DNA of 64,000 bases from Hydractinia symbiolongicarpus (GCF_029227915.1 NC_079876.1:17298001-17362000), one strand, 5' to 3'; positions 24,401-36,699 are shown, numbered from the stretch's first letter. Translations and numbers: made by a program. The notes: a model not told the origin generated them from the sequence alone.

Positions 24401-27400
24401 ACTGCAATCTAACCTTATTTGTGTGTGTTTTCTATGCGAGAATATTTTTCCGTCTCTCCATATTTAAAGGCTCGTTTTCATTGGGTTGTATTCTTCAGTA
24501 TAGCAAGTTTTTTTTTTGTGTGTGTATGGAACTTTTTTTTTCAGTTCGCATGCGATAAAAACATATATCGTAAGCTTTTTTCGATATGAGCGGAAAATGC
24601 AGGCAAATGGAAACCAGCCGTAGAAGATCATTTAGCCACCGTCACTTAGGCTACTAAACTTTAAAATCGACCAACAATTTTTTCTCCTTTAAAAGTGTGC
24701 AGTTACTTCTTGAGAAATGTTTTCCATTTTCAGCTCACAGAAGTCACTATCCCCTTGCGGTGATCAACTTGTTGGGATAGCGCAGAACGATCTGATTTAC
24801 ACTGACATGCATGGCTTGTTATCACTAAAGCATGCTGGCTTCAACGTGACTGAACTAAGGTGAGTTGTTAATAATTGCAGGGTGTCGTCCAGACATGTTA
24901 TGTGCGTGAGAATTTTCAAGTATGCTAAAAGCCTTAGCAAAAATCTTTGGAAACAGTAAAAATTAAAGATAAGAAGCTTGCAAACTTAAATACTTTTCCA
25001 AACCTTTTGCAGAAACCTTGGATTCATTGGTTTTTTCAGTCTGTTTTGATGCATGTATTTTTGCATTGTCGAAGTTCGAAGCAATGCACAGATTTGTTTT
25101 TAAATTTTCCAAGTGACATTTGTTTGTGATAAAAAGCATGTGAAGTTTACATGGTACAGAACTACTTGAAAAAAAGGTTAATAAAATTATAGAGAAAATG
25201 TTGGCAAAAAGCTATATAAAGCTATATAAATTCTAAATTCTTCCAACCACTCTTTTGAAAATCATATCAGGTGAATCTTTCTCTCAAAGGTGCAAGTTTC
25301 GAATTTTGGATACATTCGGAACGGAACCAAAGTTCAATTATGGCGACGAAGCAACGCAAGACATCAGTCAAGTTGATGCATCTGGTCGTTTTAAAAAGAA
25401 AGAGAAGAAAAATGCGTATTTTGGTTGGCAGTTTAATCTGAAGCAGTATATGACGCTTTTCCGTATGTTTATACTTTACTGAATGTTGGAGTTGATTCCA
25501 CCTTACTTATGTGTTGATATTCCTTTTTTTACGCACAACTCTAAACTGTGCAGATATGTTGTTTGTTTAACTGTCAAAATATTGTGATTTGATATCTTTC
25601 AACTATATCAGATCAACAAGATTAAAATCAGACAGAATCAATTCCAATTATTGTGTACTGTCTCTCAAGATATAATAAAACAAAATTAGAATTTTTAAAA
25701 TAGCAAAACTGAGTTAAAAAACATTTCAAGGAGATTTCCTTCTTATATTGTCCACTTTACCTTTTATTTCCTTTTTATTTCTATTGGGTAAGGTCAAATT
25801 GGAACTGCCCAATTAATTACAGTGGACATTTACTGACTTCCATGCTTTATGTTGTTTTCGTTGTGAAGGCTGTGCCACAATTTAAATCTGATCTTTTAGC
25901 ACACACACCAGACAATTCGTTTCTTGGTTTCGCTGTGACGCAGAAAACTAACGAAGATGTAACGACGAAGAAGAAGAATTGGGCACTAGTGTATGGGAAG
26001 CAAAATTATATGTGGAAGGTATGCAAGAAGCTTTAGAAATTAACACATTTGTGTTTCTGATATAATTTAGAGAGTAGCGTTCTAGCTATAAATAGAGAAG
26101 ATGGTACAGGTCTAGTCTTTGCCCAAGTCACTTGTGTGTGCCCAAAATGTTCGCAACTAATTAATAGCGGAATATTAAGAAATTTGATAATGTTTTCACG
26201 ATAAGCGTTTGCTCAACTCTTTCGTTACGTGTTACCTGCAAATTGGTTTATATAAATTTGCAATTTTTTCATGTTGCCCGTCAAGCGGGTACTGCAAAAA
26301 AGCGTTTTTCGTAAGCGCATGGTTATCTTTGCCTGGATACCACGCTTTGTTTGAGTGATCTATGTTAAATTTCTGATTCAGATTTACTCCTGTAATACTC
26401 TCCTCTGCCTAATTTTTGATGCTTTAATTTCGTGTTTTTAGGGGGGATGACTAATCGAATGACTAGCTTTTTTAAGGTTTCACATGCGAGCGTTGCTTTT
26501 AAATATCATATTTGGTTTACTTTAGGGATGTACGCCATTTCTGTCTGTGCTACGAAAGTATGTTCATGTGCAAGCAACAGTTGGAGCTGATTGGTCGACA
26601 TCTGGTCAAACCACTAATGATAACAAGGTAACCTTATTACTATTATTGATATTTTTAACGTTCTTCTTTTCCGTGGGGGGTGTTTTGTGTTCTATGAGAT
26701 TGGCTTCAACTTCCGAATAGATGTTAAAAGAAGAAGTTCCAAGACAAGGAATTTCACGATTTAGTTTGATAACTGCCTTGTGATAGGTTTGAACCTTTCA
26801 GACAACAGTGTGTCACTACGGGTTACAACTGCCGTCAGACATAAAGTATTTGCGAAAAAATTTTGCGGAACCTATTTTTATGGACAAAATGCAATAAATA
26901 AGACACAAACCCCCTAAAATATTGGTATTATGTCAAAATTTCTGATACTGGATTGTTATCTACCTTTCCCATTGCATGTTGGTTTCACGCAGTGCAAATT
27001 ATTTCAAGCAAACCCACATTCTTCCAGCATCTAGAGACAACGTTGAAGTGTGGGAAATGGAAGTTTTTGTAGGCGTTTTATTAGTTTTATCCGCGATTAA
27101 AATGATCCAAAAAAGCTTACATTTTCTCAAAATCAGCATTTTGTGATAGCTTTGAGAAATAATAAGAAATTTTCAAATAACATAGAATAATTTAGGATCC
27201 TGCAGGAAATCAAAGTACGAAGAAATTAAAAAAATTGTGGTACACATTATTGCGGATACAATTATGAAAAAAATTGCAGAATTTATTCTTGCGAATGACT
27301 GATTTTAAAAATTTATGTGGAACTATTTTTTTTTTTCGTTTGGGCAAAATCTGAAACAAGATGTTTCGCAAAACAATTTATTTCGCAAATAATACGGTAG

Positions 27401-30400
27401 CTAATCGAAAATTTGCTGTTGTTTTACGTAACAGAGTGGATTGTTTAACGTTCCTGGTTTTGTTAGCAATCATGGTCTTGTATCTTGGAATGATTATCAA
27501 CAGTTGCTTCGAAGTACAAAGGTTGGTAATAGAGTTGTTGTTTGGTTGTAACCTGTTGCTTCTTATCTCGCCAATTTACCATCCAGACTTAATGCTTTTA
27601 TTAGCACTTATCGTTGCCAATGAAAACATTTTCATTTCTTTTTTTATCTAAAAAAACAGTAAGCTGTAATAGGCTGAATCGCACAGCGCTAAACCAGAGC
27701 GAGGTATAACTAAAGAGTACCATAGACATCGTTGCCTCTCACAATCTTACCACATGAATTAGATTTCCAAATTTCATTTTCTCACGCGCTCAGTAAGCTT
27801 CGAACCTATAGCTTTGTGACTCCGGGCTAAATCCCCTGATCCAACCAACCCTTCAGCTAAAAAAAAAAACTATTAAAACTCTGAAATTTTGATATTTCAA
27901 ACACTTTTACACACTCCATATGCTCAAGTCAATTGTGTCTCTCAAACAAAAGATAGATTTAAAAATTTCAGTTATGTTTTCACATATTTGTCAGATATGT
28001 TCAACAATCAAGAGAGAGTCGATTGTGTCTCTCACGAAAGACATAGATTTAAAAGTTTCAGTTATATTTTCACATATTTTTCAGATATGTTCAACAATCA
28101 AGAGAGAGTCGATTGTATCTCTCACGAAAAACATAGATTTAAAAATTTCAGTTATGTTTTCACATATTTGTCAGATATGTTCAACAATCAAGAGAGAGTC
28201 GATTGTGTCTCTCACGAAAAACATAAATTTAAAAATTTGAGTTGTGTTTTTAGATATTTGTCGAATATGTTTAGAAATCGAGAGAGAGAGTCGATTTGTC
28301 TCTCTCAAAAAACATGGATTTAAAAATGTTAAGTTATGTTTTTAGATATTTGTTGGTTTAGGATTTCCTTTTGAAGGACCTGCGCCATTGGAAGCAGTTG
28401 CGAGAGGAGCAGTATTTATAAACCCCAAGGTAGAGATGTTGTGTTACTTTCTCCAAGTTGCTGTTTTTTATGATAAATTCAGTTACTGTTTTAAAAATTC
28501 CCTGATCTACTATTATATTTTCATAGTGGGATCCGCCTGTCAGTCGTGTGAACGACGTGAAATTCAACAAGAAGTGGTTTTTCAAAGATAAACCAACTTC
28601 CAGAAAGGTAACGGTTTTGTCACTGAGGAGACATGACCATCACACCAGATTCTTGATTTGACCACTGAGGCTTATTAAGCAACCTTCCTGTCATATTAGG
28701 TCGTCATTACATCGCTTTTTTTTATCATATTGCATGTACATTTTCTTTAGCATACTATTGCTTACCATATCTCTTGCACTCCTTTTCTGTTTAATCATTC
28801 TGCTATTATATCATATCAAGTGTACTGCTTCCTCAGCATATAACTTTTCATTACATTGTATCTTTAGGCAATAGATTTTCAGTTATATTTGCTCCCCGTG
28901 AAGTCATTTATATCCTTTCTTTTCCACTCTATATTTTATTTATAATTTTTGATACTTAAATTTAAGTTTCAGTATCTTCATGATTGATCTGGAATATGTG
29001 ACGTTTTTATTTCATTGCAGTTATTTTATAATAACTGTGTTTTGCGCCAATGTTTATGTATTGAGAGCCTTTTTTATATGAACCTTTCTACTAGCTTATG
29101 TCCCAACATCCTTACATGGAAATATTTATTGGGAGACCGCATGTTTACACAGTGGACATAAAAGACGAGCATGCCGTGAAACGAATCGTGAAAGAAATTC
29201 TTAACAACTTCAAACAAAACAAAGTAAAACTTTGACTGTTCCTACACTTATTTATCTACCTTTAACTTCTCTCTTACAGCTCATGTTACACCAGGCAGAA
29301 TAAAGTGTTAATTTATCTGGGAATTCATTGACTATTAATTTTGCAACCCTTTTATTTCCATGGCCCGCGGCCTCTGTATTTTGTGCCTGAAATTTGAATA
29401 GCTTATCCGATAAAAGTGGCTAAACTTTTTTCCAGAAAATTATCTATTGAAATACCTAATTTTTACCGCCTACAAATATAATGACTCAGAACAAAACGTA
29501 AACAAGAATTTTCAAAAAGATGTTCTCTTCCCTTTTTTTTTAATTTTCTCACATGTCATGTTCACGTATTTTATTTGACAAACATTTCCCATTTAATAAT
29601 AACAAAAAGCTGATTGCGTCTTAGGTATTACCGAAAAACGATTCAAGTTCAATTTTTTAGTCAATACCAATCATTTTCAGTTTAGGCAAGCGTTATCGGT
29701 GAAAACCCGTCGGTCATTAATTTTGTCGGTTAAAAATCACCTGGCAAAAAATTGTTATTTTTAACTGACGGAAATATTTCGGCGGATATATTTGGTGAAA
29801 TTTTTTTTATCTTTTATTTTATTCTCTTCTCATACGTTACAATCACAATCGCCGACTTCATTTATAATATTTGACGTTAGTTCGTCTCCACCACTTCAAT
29901 GTCGATGTTAAAATCGTCATCATAATTTACCCCCCGTGAAATCGAACGAATAAAAATCGTCTATGAAGTTTTTCATTTTATCTCGAACCCATTCCTCTGA
30001 CAAGAAAATGTCAATAGCAGTGTGATCTTAAGGTCTCTTAAAGAAATAGGCGAAAACTTGTAGTTTATTATTTAAGAAAACCACTGAATTTAAGAACACC
30101 ACCGGCGGTTCAATCTCTTGCTTTATAAAAAACTATATACCTCCAAATTTTTCTTAGAACACGACCAAAAGTAATTCATTTTTAAAATATATCTTCCTTT
30201 TGACGACAAAAATTTGTCGATCATTAATTTCGTCGATAAAAAAATTTCGACGGTTAAAATTTTCGTCACCTACCAAAAAATTTCGTCACGGATTTTTCAC
30301 CGATAAGATAGGGTAGACCTGAAAATATTTAAAAAAATTCCATTTTAATTTTAACAAAGTTTGCATCCTTCATTATCTCATGAGTCTACAGAAAAAAGAA

Positions 30401-32230
30401 CTATTTTAACGTGCGTTTTACTCTCACGTTTTTTTATTGGGTGAAAATTTAAGGAGCGCGCAAAGGCTGAATTATCAAGACAATAGCAACCTTTATTAAA
30501 AGCTATCGCATATTTGCCTGGAACCCCAAACATTAAACTCACCAACAAGGATCTTTTATAGTAAAATCACTGTTTTAACATTACAGGCAAGACTGCGTTA
30601 CAGGAATAATTTACGGCGATTTTACCTGTGAAGTAGCAAGACTGAATCAGTAAAATTTGTTTATCTTTTAGATCAAAGCTTACGTCCCACACGAGTTCAC
30701 ACACGAGGGAATGTTGCAAAGATTAAATGCATACATCGAAAAACAGGTATCCGCAACTTCCCGTACGCCTTTAGATTGTACGCCTTTAGATTGTACGCTT
30801 TTAGATTGTACGCCCTAAGATGGTACGCCCTTGCTGAAAATCATTTTTGCGCCCTGCCACGCATCTTTAAGTTTTTAAGTTTATATATACCCTCTTCATG
30901 CTTCCGAGAATTTATGCGAACACATTTTAACTGTATCCTGCTGTCGTTTAGAACTTTTGCAGTAACGAAGCTCCCTGGACCAAAAGGAAAGCACTGCGAG
31001 TGATTGTAAGTTCAATTGATGAATCTTGCATTGACAGTTGTTGGAGAAATGGTAAGTGGGGAAATTATTTTCTGACTCTATGTTTTGTTTGTGAAAAGCT
31101 TTTTAGCATGTATGTAGTCTGGGTACGTATTAACCCACCCTATTCAGGCCGAGCGTTTTAAGTGCTGTGTGTGGGTGGGTGGGAAATAACGTATTGCTAC
31201 AAAGTTCAAATGTTTGTTAGCACATTTAAGGGCAAAATGACGTCAACATATTTTTTTCACACCTGAAAAAAGGGTAAAACTTTGAAATAGAGTCACAATT
31301 TTTGTCTGATCTTTTTCTGTGACTTGTTAACTTATGAGTCACCAATGTTTAGGTTTAGTGTGTGAGAACACATTGTTTAAATACGTCAACACGAAGGAGG
31401 TTTTTGAAAAACAGTAAGTACAATGAGTTCTTATTAAAACTTAAAGCCTCACGGAATTTCATATTGCGCAGGTCTGGTCAGCAGCAAAGTACTTGTAGGG
31501 CTAGCCTAGTACGGATAATGATAGGATAGTGTTAATGACCAATACTTTATTCCTCTCAACACAACATGTATGGGTTATGTACAGCTTACAGCTATAGTTG
31601 TTAGCTGCTGAAACCAACATCAACAATTTACTTGCTTGCCTCTTTGTAAAAGTAAATAATTTTAAGTTTTCTTCGTTTTAACATTTTATAAGTGTTGCCA
31701 CAAAGACGGTTAACAGCATCATTAAAACGTGTTATGAAAAGTTAAACGTTGATTAAAAGAGAAAAATTAGTGAAAAAAATCATCAGGAAGAATTATTTAT
31801 TTCTGCCTCTTTTCGCAGCACTAACTAAAAAAGTTATGAAAAACGGACCATGAAGTTTGATTTGCATATCAAGGCAAAAGAAAAGAAGCCAAAAATTTGT
31901 CGCTGCAAGCGCTTTGTTAGTGCCATGACCTGCGCGCTATGGAACTCTATGATGACCTGCTTATTCCCAGACACAAATAGTGGCTAATGGATGCTCTAGT
32001 CCACTTCTTGTAATATGTTCGTTTACTTTGCTATTTTTAGAAATCTCCGATGTGCTTCCGTGGATTACCAAAGCCGTTTAACAGCGCCTTCATATTCTAT
32101 GCTTACAAAAACATGCATAATTCAGAATGAACCGTTATTATATAGTTGTGTCGATTCAGCAAAATACGAAAAGAGATTATGCGCTTGTCGTGAATTTGTT
32201 AAAGAGCAAGTTGCTTTATTTCCCGAATAA
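18469..32230 (+). CDS. MGAT5: Alpha-1,6-mannosylglycoprotein 6-beta-N-acetylglucosaminyltransferase (GnT-V, GT18), 19 exons
   Basis: Golgi type II membrane enzyme that adds the beta-1,6 GlcNAc branch to N-glycans from UDP-GlcNAc. Exons: 18469-18589, 19006-19098, 21555-21625, 21738-21827, 22269-22343, 22894-23058, 23879-24048, 24734-24859, 25290-25462, 25900-26018, 26526-26627, 27435-27521, 28346-28429, 28527-28607, 29095-29223, 30672-30746, 30952-31051, 31353-31413, 32041-32230. All join in phase, giving 703 residues against 741 in human. Seen: a signal anchor at about 17-35; a cysteine-rich stem exon; GVDGSTCS, the conserved N-lobe segment; GGPLGEL with the catalytic Glu at 232; HTPDNSFLGF; VGLGFPFEGPAPLEA, the donor-site loop; FIGRPHVYTVD; FTHEGMLQR; and a C-terminal Cys-rich end with CACREFVKEQVAL. 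The stem is shorter than in vertebrates. MGAT5B is the alternative paralogue and cannot be separated by eye. Introns carry repeats at 19583-20320, 20516-20949, 27931-28345 and 29693-30309. Confidence 0.95.
19583..20320 (+). repeat. Interspersed repeat family, copy 2
   Basis: Longest copy of the family, in MGAT5 intron 2. It starts at TACTAGTGTATAAACC and ends with CACACTTAGCGTATTATTATAGAG. It contains GCTGACGTCAGCA palindromes near 19657 and 19810, and a CA/GA-rich CAGACACACAGACAGACACA tail. No reading frame resembles a known protein, so it is probably a non-autonomous mobile element. Confidence 0.65.
20516..20949. mobile_element. MITE, ~434 bp, in MGAT5 intron 2
   Basis: The left end TACCGTAATGCTTCGAATAAA matches the inverse of the right end TACAGTAATGCTTCTAATAAA. 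The right interior is full of GGGGGNGTCTATT/GTTTATT words. Its ends start with TACCGTAAT like the 4579-4722 MITE, so the two may share a transposase. Confidence 0.6.
27931..28345 (+). repeat. 90-bp minisatellite abutting MGAT5 exon 13
   Basis: Units start at 27931, 28021, 28111, 28201 and 28293 (period 90, last 92). Core words are ATTGTGTCTCTCACGAAA, AGATTTAAAAATTTCAGTTATGTTTTCACATATTTGTCAGATATGTTCAACAATCAAGAGAGAGTCG in pieces, little diverged. Because 90 is a multiple of three, the array stays open in two frames (about 27889-28323). The last unit's TTATGTTTTTAGATATTTG is the acceptor of exon 13. Confidence 0.85.
29693..30309. mobile_element. MITE-like element with TTATCGGTGAAAA ends, in MGAT5 intron 15
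   Basis: The left end GCGTTATCGGTGAAAACCCGT matches the inverse of the right end (CTTATCGGTGAAAAATCCGT). Subterminal CGTCGGT.ATTAATTT.GTCG words also occur inverted. No coding capacity. Confidence 0.6.
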
Positions 32231-32279
32231 GAGATTTATTGAACATGCTTTTGGAAAGCATGTTCAATAAATCTCTTAT
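32227..32279. terminator. Perfect 25-bp hairpin overlapping the MGAT5 stop codon, with poly(A) signals
   Basis: Arms 32227-32251 and 32255-32279 are exact complements around a 3-base loop (TGG). The stop codon TAA (32228-32230) lies at the base of the left arm. The right arm contains AATAAA at 32266-32271 on the plus strand and the left arm contains the same signal on the minus strand (32240-32235). A role in 3'-end formation is inferred; a de novo palindrome or a tiny inverted duplication is the alternative. Confidence 0.7.
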
Positions 32280-34400
32280 ATAAATTTTCTACAAAATTGT
32301 CAAAATTTCCTTGTTTTATCAAAACTCTCAAACCTGGTAAACTGATGATGACAATTTTGAAACATAACGCTTATAGGCCTACATAAAGGCTTAAAATGAA
32401 CCATGCTAGAATACTCCGTGCCTACAGCTTACCAAGTAGCGTATATTGTTTAATAGATTCACTTTATATTTGTTAATTTATTCAAAATATTTTGTACAAT
32501 TCAGCTTTTTATGTAACAATTAGTTGTTGCAGTTAAGATAACTTTCCACCATACATTCTTCTTGCTCTTCCATTGTTTTCAACAATACACGTAGGTTCTA
32601 TCTTTTCCTTTTTCTCTTTTCTATCTTCTTTGCCACGTATCTGGTTAGTTGATATTTTACATTTTCACTTCTTTTGTTTGGATGAACGAACCAAAAGAGC
32701 GTTTTGTCTCGCTGGCTCTTTACTCCTTTGCTAAAAATGCTGATCCCAGATATGTATCATCGAAATAGAAAATGTTCACTATGTGAGCGTATTTAGAGGG
32801 ACCTCTGAACGCGGGTATGGTAGTAATTAATCCTCTTTATGACATTTTCAGTTTTCGTCTCGGGTCAAGAAAAATTAAAAAGAGTTCATCCAAATCCAAA
32901 TTTTCTCTCAGTCGCGTGTCTAATAAAAGTACTTAAACAATTCAACTGTGAAAAAAAAATTTAAATTTTGTATTTGAATAACTATGTATTCTTGTTTCAT
33001 TTTTAGCTGATCAGTAAAAGAAAAAGGCAAAGAAAGTTGCCAAAAAAGTCACTTGACTTAATTTAGTCACTTTTAGCTGACTAAATTTTCGAAATCAATC
33101 AGTTTTTCCCGACTAATATCCCAATAAAAAATAACCACAAAAGTTTGAATTTTTAAAGTTTTTTCTTTTCTTGCAATAAAAACTCCAACAGAAGTCAATT
33201 TTAACGATAATTTTCTATTATTTTTTTCATTTAAACATTTTCTCTCCTTCGGTCTTCAACTTCTTCTTCTTTCTTTTTTACTTAGCTGTCTTTTCCCTCT
33301 GCTGCTGCACTCACTTAAAACGTTATTTAGCGAAAAGACAGATATAGACAATTTCGTGTTTTCTTTATTACCGTTATGGTTTAAAATTTGCGCAGATGAG
33401 GTTTGGCGAAAAACAGGTAGCAAAAGTCGAAAAAAAGTTGGTTGTTAAAAAATATTCCTCACTTAGCAAAAATTTGGTCACTTTTCGTCGACTTTAAAAA
33501 AAATTATTCATAACTAGGTTGCCGTCTAGACGTCTATTGGGTTTTAACGTGTGTATAATTTCTTGCACCTTGACCGTTTAAATGATTCGTTTATTACACG
33601 CCATACTTGGAAATTGCGGGGATTGAGCTTATTGAATCGTTTCGTATTCCCTTTAATGGTAGAATCATTCACTTATTTGATCTTGAATATATTTATGAAT
33701 ATTGTGTTTATAAAAACATGCATTCAGAGAAAAATATTTGATAAACAAAATATACATTATTAACACCAGCAATGGCAAAAAAACTGGTACTTAGAAAACA
33801 ATGCAAGGTGCTCCATATTCATCAAAAACCCGCAGAAAATACATTCTTCCATCATTTAGATTGAGTCTAATCTAACCAAGATTAGACTCAATCTAAATGT
33901 AAATTACATAAGAAAGAAGAAAAAACCAGTAAAAACTTCACATAAACAACACACGACATCCTTTAAATATACACTGTCTAAGGAAAAATATGAAAAAGAA
34001 TAAAATATAAAAAACATTAAAGGAAAAAAATATACAGAAAAAACTTTAGTAGAATTTACTTTGCGAAATTATGACCTAATATTATTATACAAGTATTGCC
34101 ATTATCACTTAATGAATGCTGGCTCTTTGTCCCTTCCCTGTCGTAATCTGTCTTGTCTCATAAAAACTGACTTTCAGTTCCGCGCAACAATCTCTGCCAA
34201 AATATTTTTGCAGTAAAGCTCAAAATTGGGTTATACAACCCCTCTGCCCTAATCTTCAATGGTTTGTGGGCTGTTGACTCCTATATCAACCATTGAAAGT
34301 TAGGGAGGAGAAAGAAGGTCTGTTCTGAGACTGTAAAGAAGATGACTTTCGAGTTTACTGTCACATATTTTTGCAGGGATTGCAGAAAGACAGCCAAATT
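32280..34400. other. Intergenic, MGAT5 to FReD A
   Basis: No gene recognised. It contains the 21-bp hairpin at 33853-33899 and long T-rich and A-rich tracts. MGAT5 and FReD A converge here. Confidence 0.6.
33853..33899. repeat. Perfect 21-bp inverted repeat, 5-base loop
   Basis: Arms 33853-33873 and 33879-33899 (CATTTAGATTGAGTCTAATCT and its complement) around AACCA. It lies about 510 bases past the stop of FReD A, in the MGAT5-FReD A interval where the two genes converge. Confidence 0.7.
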
Positions 34401-34410
34401 GCAAAATCCA

Positions 34411-35472
34411 TCAATTCACACCCCTCCGTAACATCATCATAGTTGTTTCTAACTGATAAGTCTTTGTATCATCTGGTGCATTCCATCCTCGCCACATAAA
34501 TCCAAATCTTTGGTCATGTGGAATAAATGGACCATTAAGGTTCGCCACAGAGCATGCGTCAAACCAAAAACCAGCGCTCAATCTCACCGCACAGTTAACG
34601 TGTTGCCAAATATCGTTGTCGCTATCTATCGTGCTGAATTTGCTCTGATTGAATCTCGTATATCTTGCATCGAATAAGGACGGCCCGGTACCGAACCTGT
34701 AACTTACTTGATAGTGAACACCTTCGTTGGCGACCTTGAAGTATTTTAGAATCGAAATCTTCTTCATGTTGTCTTTAGCGGTAGAATGGATTCGAAGGGT
34801 TGTTTCTGCCATGGCTGACAATTTATGAATATAATCATTTCCAAGCCAAAATTCTGTCTTTAAATCTCCAAAGCCCTTCTTGTATTTGTCCCATGTCGTG
34901 TTGAAATTTACAGGGTTAGTTGATCTCTGTCGCTTTTGAATCACTGTCCACCCTCCTCCGTCTGTCGTCATGTCACAAAACACTTCCACAGTTTGATCAC
35001 CCACTTTAATATTGTACAAACCATCCTCCTTTGCACCTTTTTCTCGCCATTCCAGACAATCTCTTTTAGAATAAGTTACTGATCGACAATCACAAATCTG
35101 AAGAGATGAGTTGTCGACAGGTATGCAACGATGGTTGGTTTGCACTTTGAAGTATTTAAAGCCAACTTGTTGAATTAACACTTCTTCTCCATCCAGTTTC
35201 GAAAATAATTCACACTTGACATTTTGACTAGTCATATTGACGTTGTATGACAAACAATAGTCATTATACAAACATACAACTAAACATTCATTTTCATTTC
35301 TCACAGTTTTTGTTAAATACGGCGCAGCATTCAGTCTCTTATTTCTTGCTACTTCATGAATCTCTATATCATCTCGCGAGCAAGATAAATAATTGCCAAG
35401 ACTTGCCTTAATAAGAAAGGTAAATGATATGCAGAAAAACATCGACATGATTATCTTTCCTCGTCCGCGCAA
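34411..35472 (-). CDS. Secreted PAN/apple + fibrinogen-related domain protein (FReD A), intact, intronless
   Basis: A predicted secreted lectin-like protein of 353 residues in one exon. The signal peptide is about 1-26 (conserved MSMFF start at Met9, probably the real initiator since the other copies share it). A PAN/apple-like domain spans about 31-116, with Cys63, Cys67, Cys73 and Cys87 spaced as in that fold. A short CDC linker (127-129) follows, then a fibrinogen C-terminal domain from about 138 (DCLEW) to the end. Within it GGGWTVIQ (172-179), TEFWLGND (206-213), the calcium-site motif DSDND (283-287) and the Cys294/Cys307 pair with LNGPF are intact, so ligand binding is plausible. FReD proteins act as sugar- or acetyl-group-binding recognition molecules; that role here is inference. 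Stop is TGA-free: it ends GVN followed by a stop at 34411-34413. A CACGTG element lies upstream at 35529-35544. Confidence 0.9.
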   Translation of the reverse strand: MRGRGKIIMSMFFCISFTFLIKASLGNYLSCSRDDIEIHEVARNKRLNAAPYLTKTVRNENECLVVCLYNDYCLSYNVNMTSQNVKCELFSKLDGEEVLIQQVGFKYFKVQTNHRCIPVDNSSLQICDCRSVTYSKRDCLEWREKGAKEDGLYNIKVGDQTVEVFCDMTTDGGGWTVIQKRQRSTNPVNFNTTWDKYKKGFGDLKTEFWLGNDYIHKLSAMAETTLRIHSTAKDNMKKISILKYFKVANEGVHYQVSYRFGTGPSLFDARYTRFNQSKFSTIDSDNDIWQHVNCAVRLSAGFWFDACSVANLNGPFIPHDQRFGFMWRGWNAPDDTKTYQLETTMMMLRRGVN

Positions 35473-35528
35473 TTTAAAACAACGAATATTTTGAATTGCA
35501 CGATATTTCCTTAACCTATCACATTTTG

Positions 35529-35544
35529 ATCACGTGTTCATACA
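35529..35544 (-). promoter_or_regulatory. Conserved CACGTG (E-box/G-box) element upstream of FReD A
   Basis: A 15-base core, TCACGTGTTCATACA on the plus strand, sits about 81 bases upstream of the conserved MSMFF start. The same core occurs upstream of copy E at the matching distance. CACGTG is the canonical bHLH E-box. Function is inferred from conservation between duplicates and could simply reflect shared ancestry. Confidence 0.4.
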
Positions 35545-36699
35545 TCAGCTTTTCTCTTTGTGTAAACATGTCAAATATAGATACATTTTGACAGCTCAGT
35601 TTTCAAAGTTTGTGTTTGATTTTAGGTGTGGATGTAACTACAACACCGTGTACCTGTTGAATAAAAACTTGTAACCCATTATCAATCCATAAATACTTGC
35701 TTTAACTCCTTAATATTGTTATTAGTTACACTTTGTTGTGTTTTTCGTGTAGTATTTCTTTAGACTGTATATTTCCGATCTTGCATGCGATTTATAAGCA
35801 TTTTTAAGAAACAAAGGGAAAAAAACAAGAAGAAAATTAGAATAGAGTAGAAATGATAGAAATTCTTAGCTCTATGTATTTTCAAAGAACGTTAAGCTTG
35901 ATAAATAAAGGATTCTCTATGGTAATAGTCGTATTGCATTTAAAATGCTTGCAAAATCGTTACATTGTGTAAAGGATACACGAAAAAGCTATGCCCGGGA
36001 TATGTACGACGAGCAATAACCCGAAAACCGGAATATGTACGACGGGCGAAAGTGCGAGAACCACAACTTGCTAACGACTAGTTTATAATACTTTTAAAGG
36101 CAGATTAGTGCTAGTCCTTTGTAATAAAATAAAAATGCTACAAACAGCTAGTCCTATCTACTTTCTCTTACGAATATTACTAGTATTGCTAATTCCAAGA
36201 AGATTGATATGAAAAGGGATAAATAAACTTTAATAAAAACATTATTAAATTGTCAGTTTACGCGGACTGTCATCAGCTTACTGATCATGCCCATCGTATT
36301 TTGAGTCTGCTTTGGAGAGAACCCTTTTCAAATAAAACTAAATTGGTCCAAAGAGATTTTTAAAATACTCTTGTTCGTATTATACCTCCCCATTTTGTGT
36401 TATTAAACAATTTTTTTATTATGAGCCCTATTGCAGTTCTTGAGATATCGTCCAAGAGAAGTAGCTGTAAGTACAATATGAAGCAGGAAACACGAAAGGC
36501 TAAGCAATAACTTGATTGGAAATTATTTTAACAACGAATTTCTATAAGGCGAACATAAATCTTATTAAAACTGTATTCTTTAAAATATTAAGCACATTTA
36601 TATCATCGTTTCTTTTTATAAAATATTAACACAAAGACCAGAGGATATTTTTTTTCCTCATATGACAACGAAAATTCCAATACGTTCGAAAAACGTTGC

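Noticed and set aside
27889-28323. 144-codon plus-strand frame as a protein gene
   Set aside because: It is the in-frame readthrough of a 90-bp minisatellite inside MGAT5 intron 12. Repetition, not selection, explains the open frame.
30776-31003. Frame with RLYAFRLYALR repeats
   Set aside because: It reads a small tandem TACGCCTTTAGATTG repeat in the intron. The real exon 17 uses another frame at 30952-31051.
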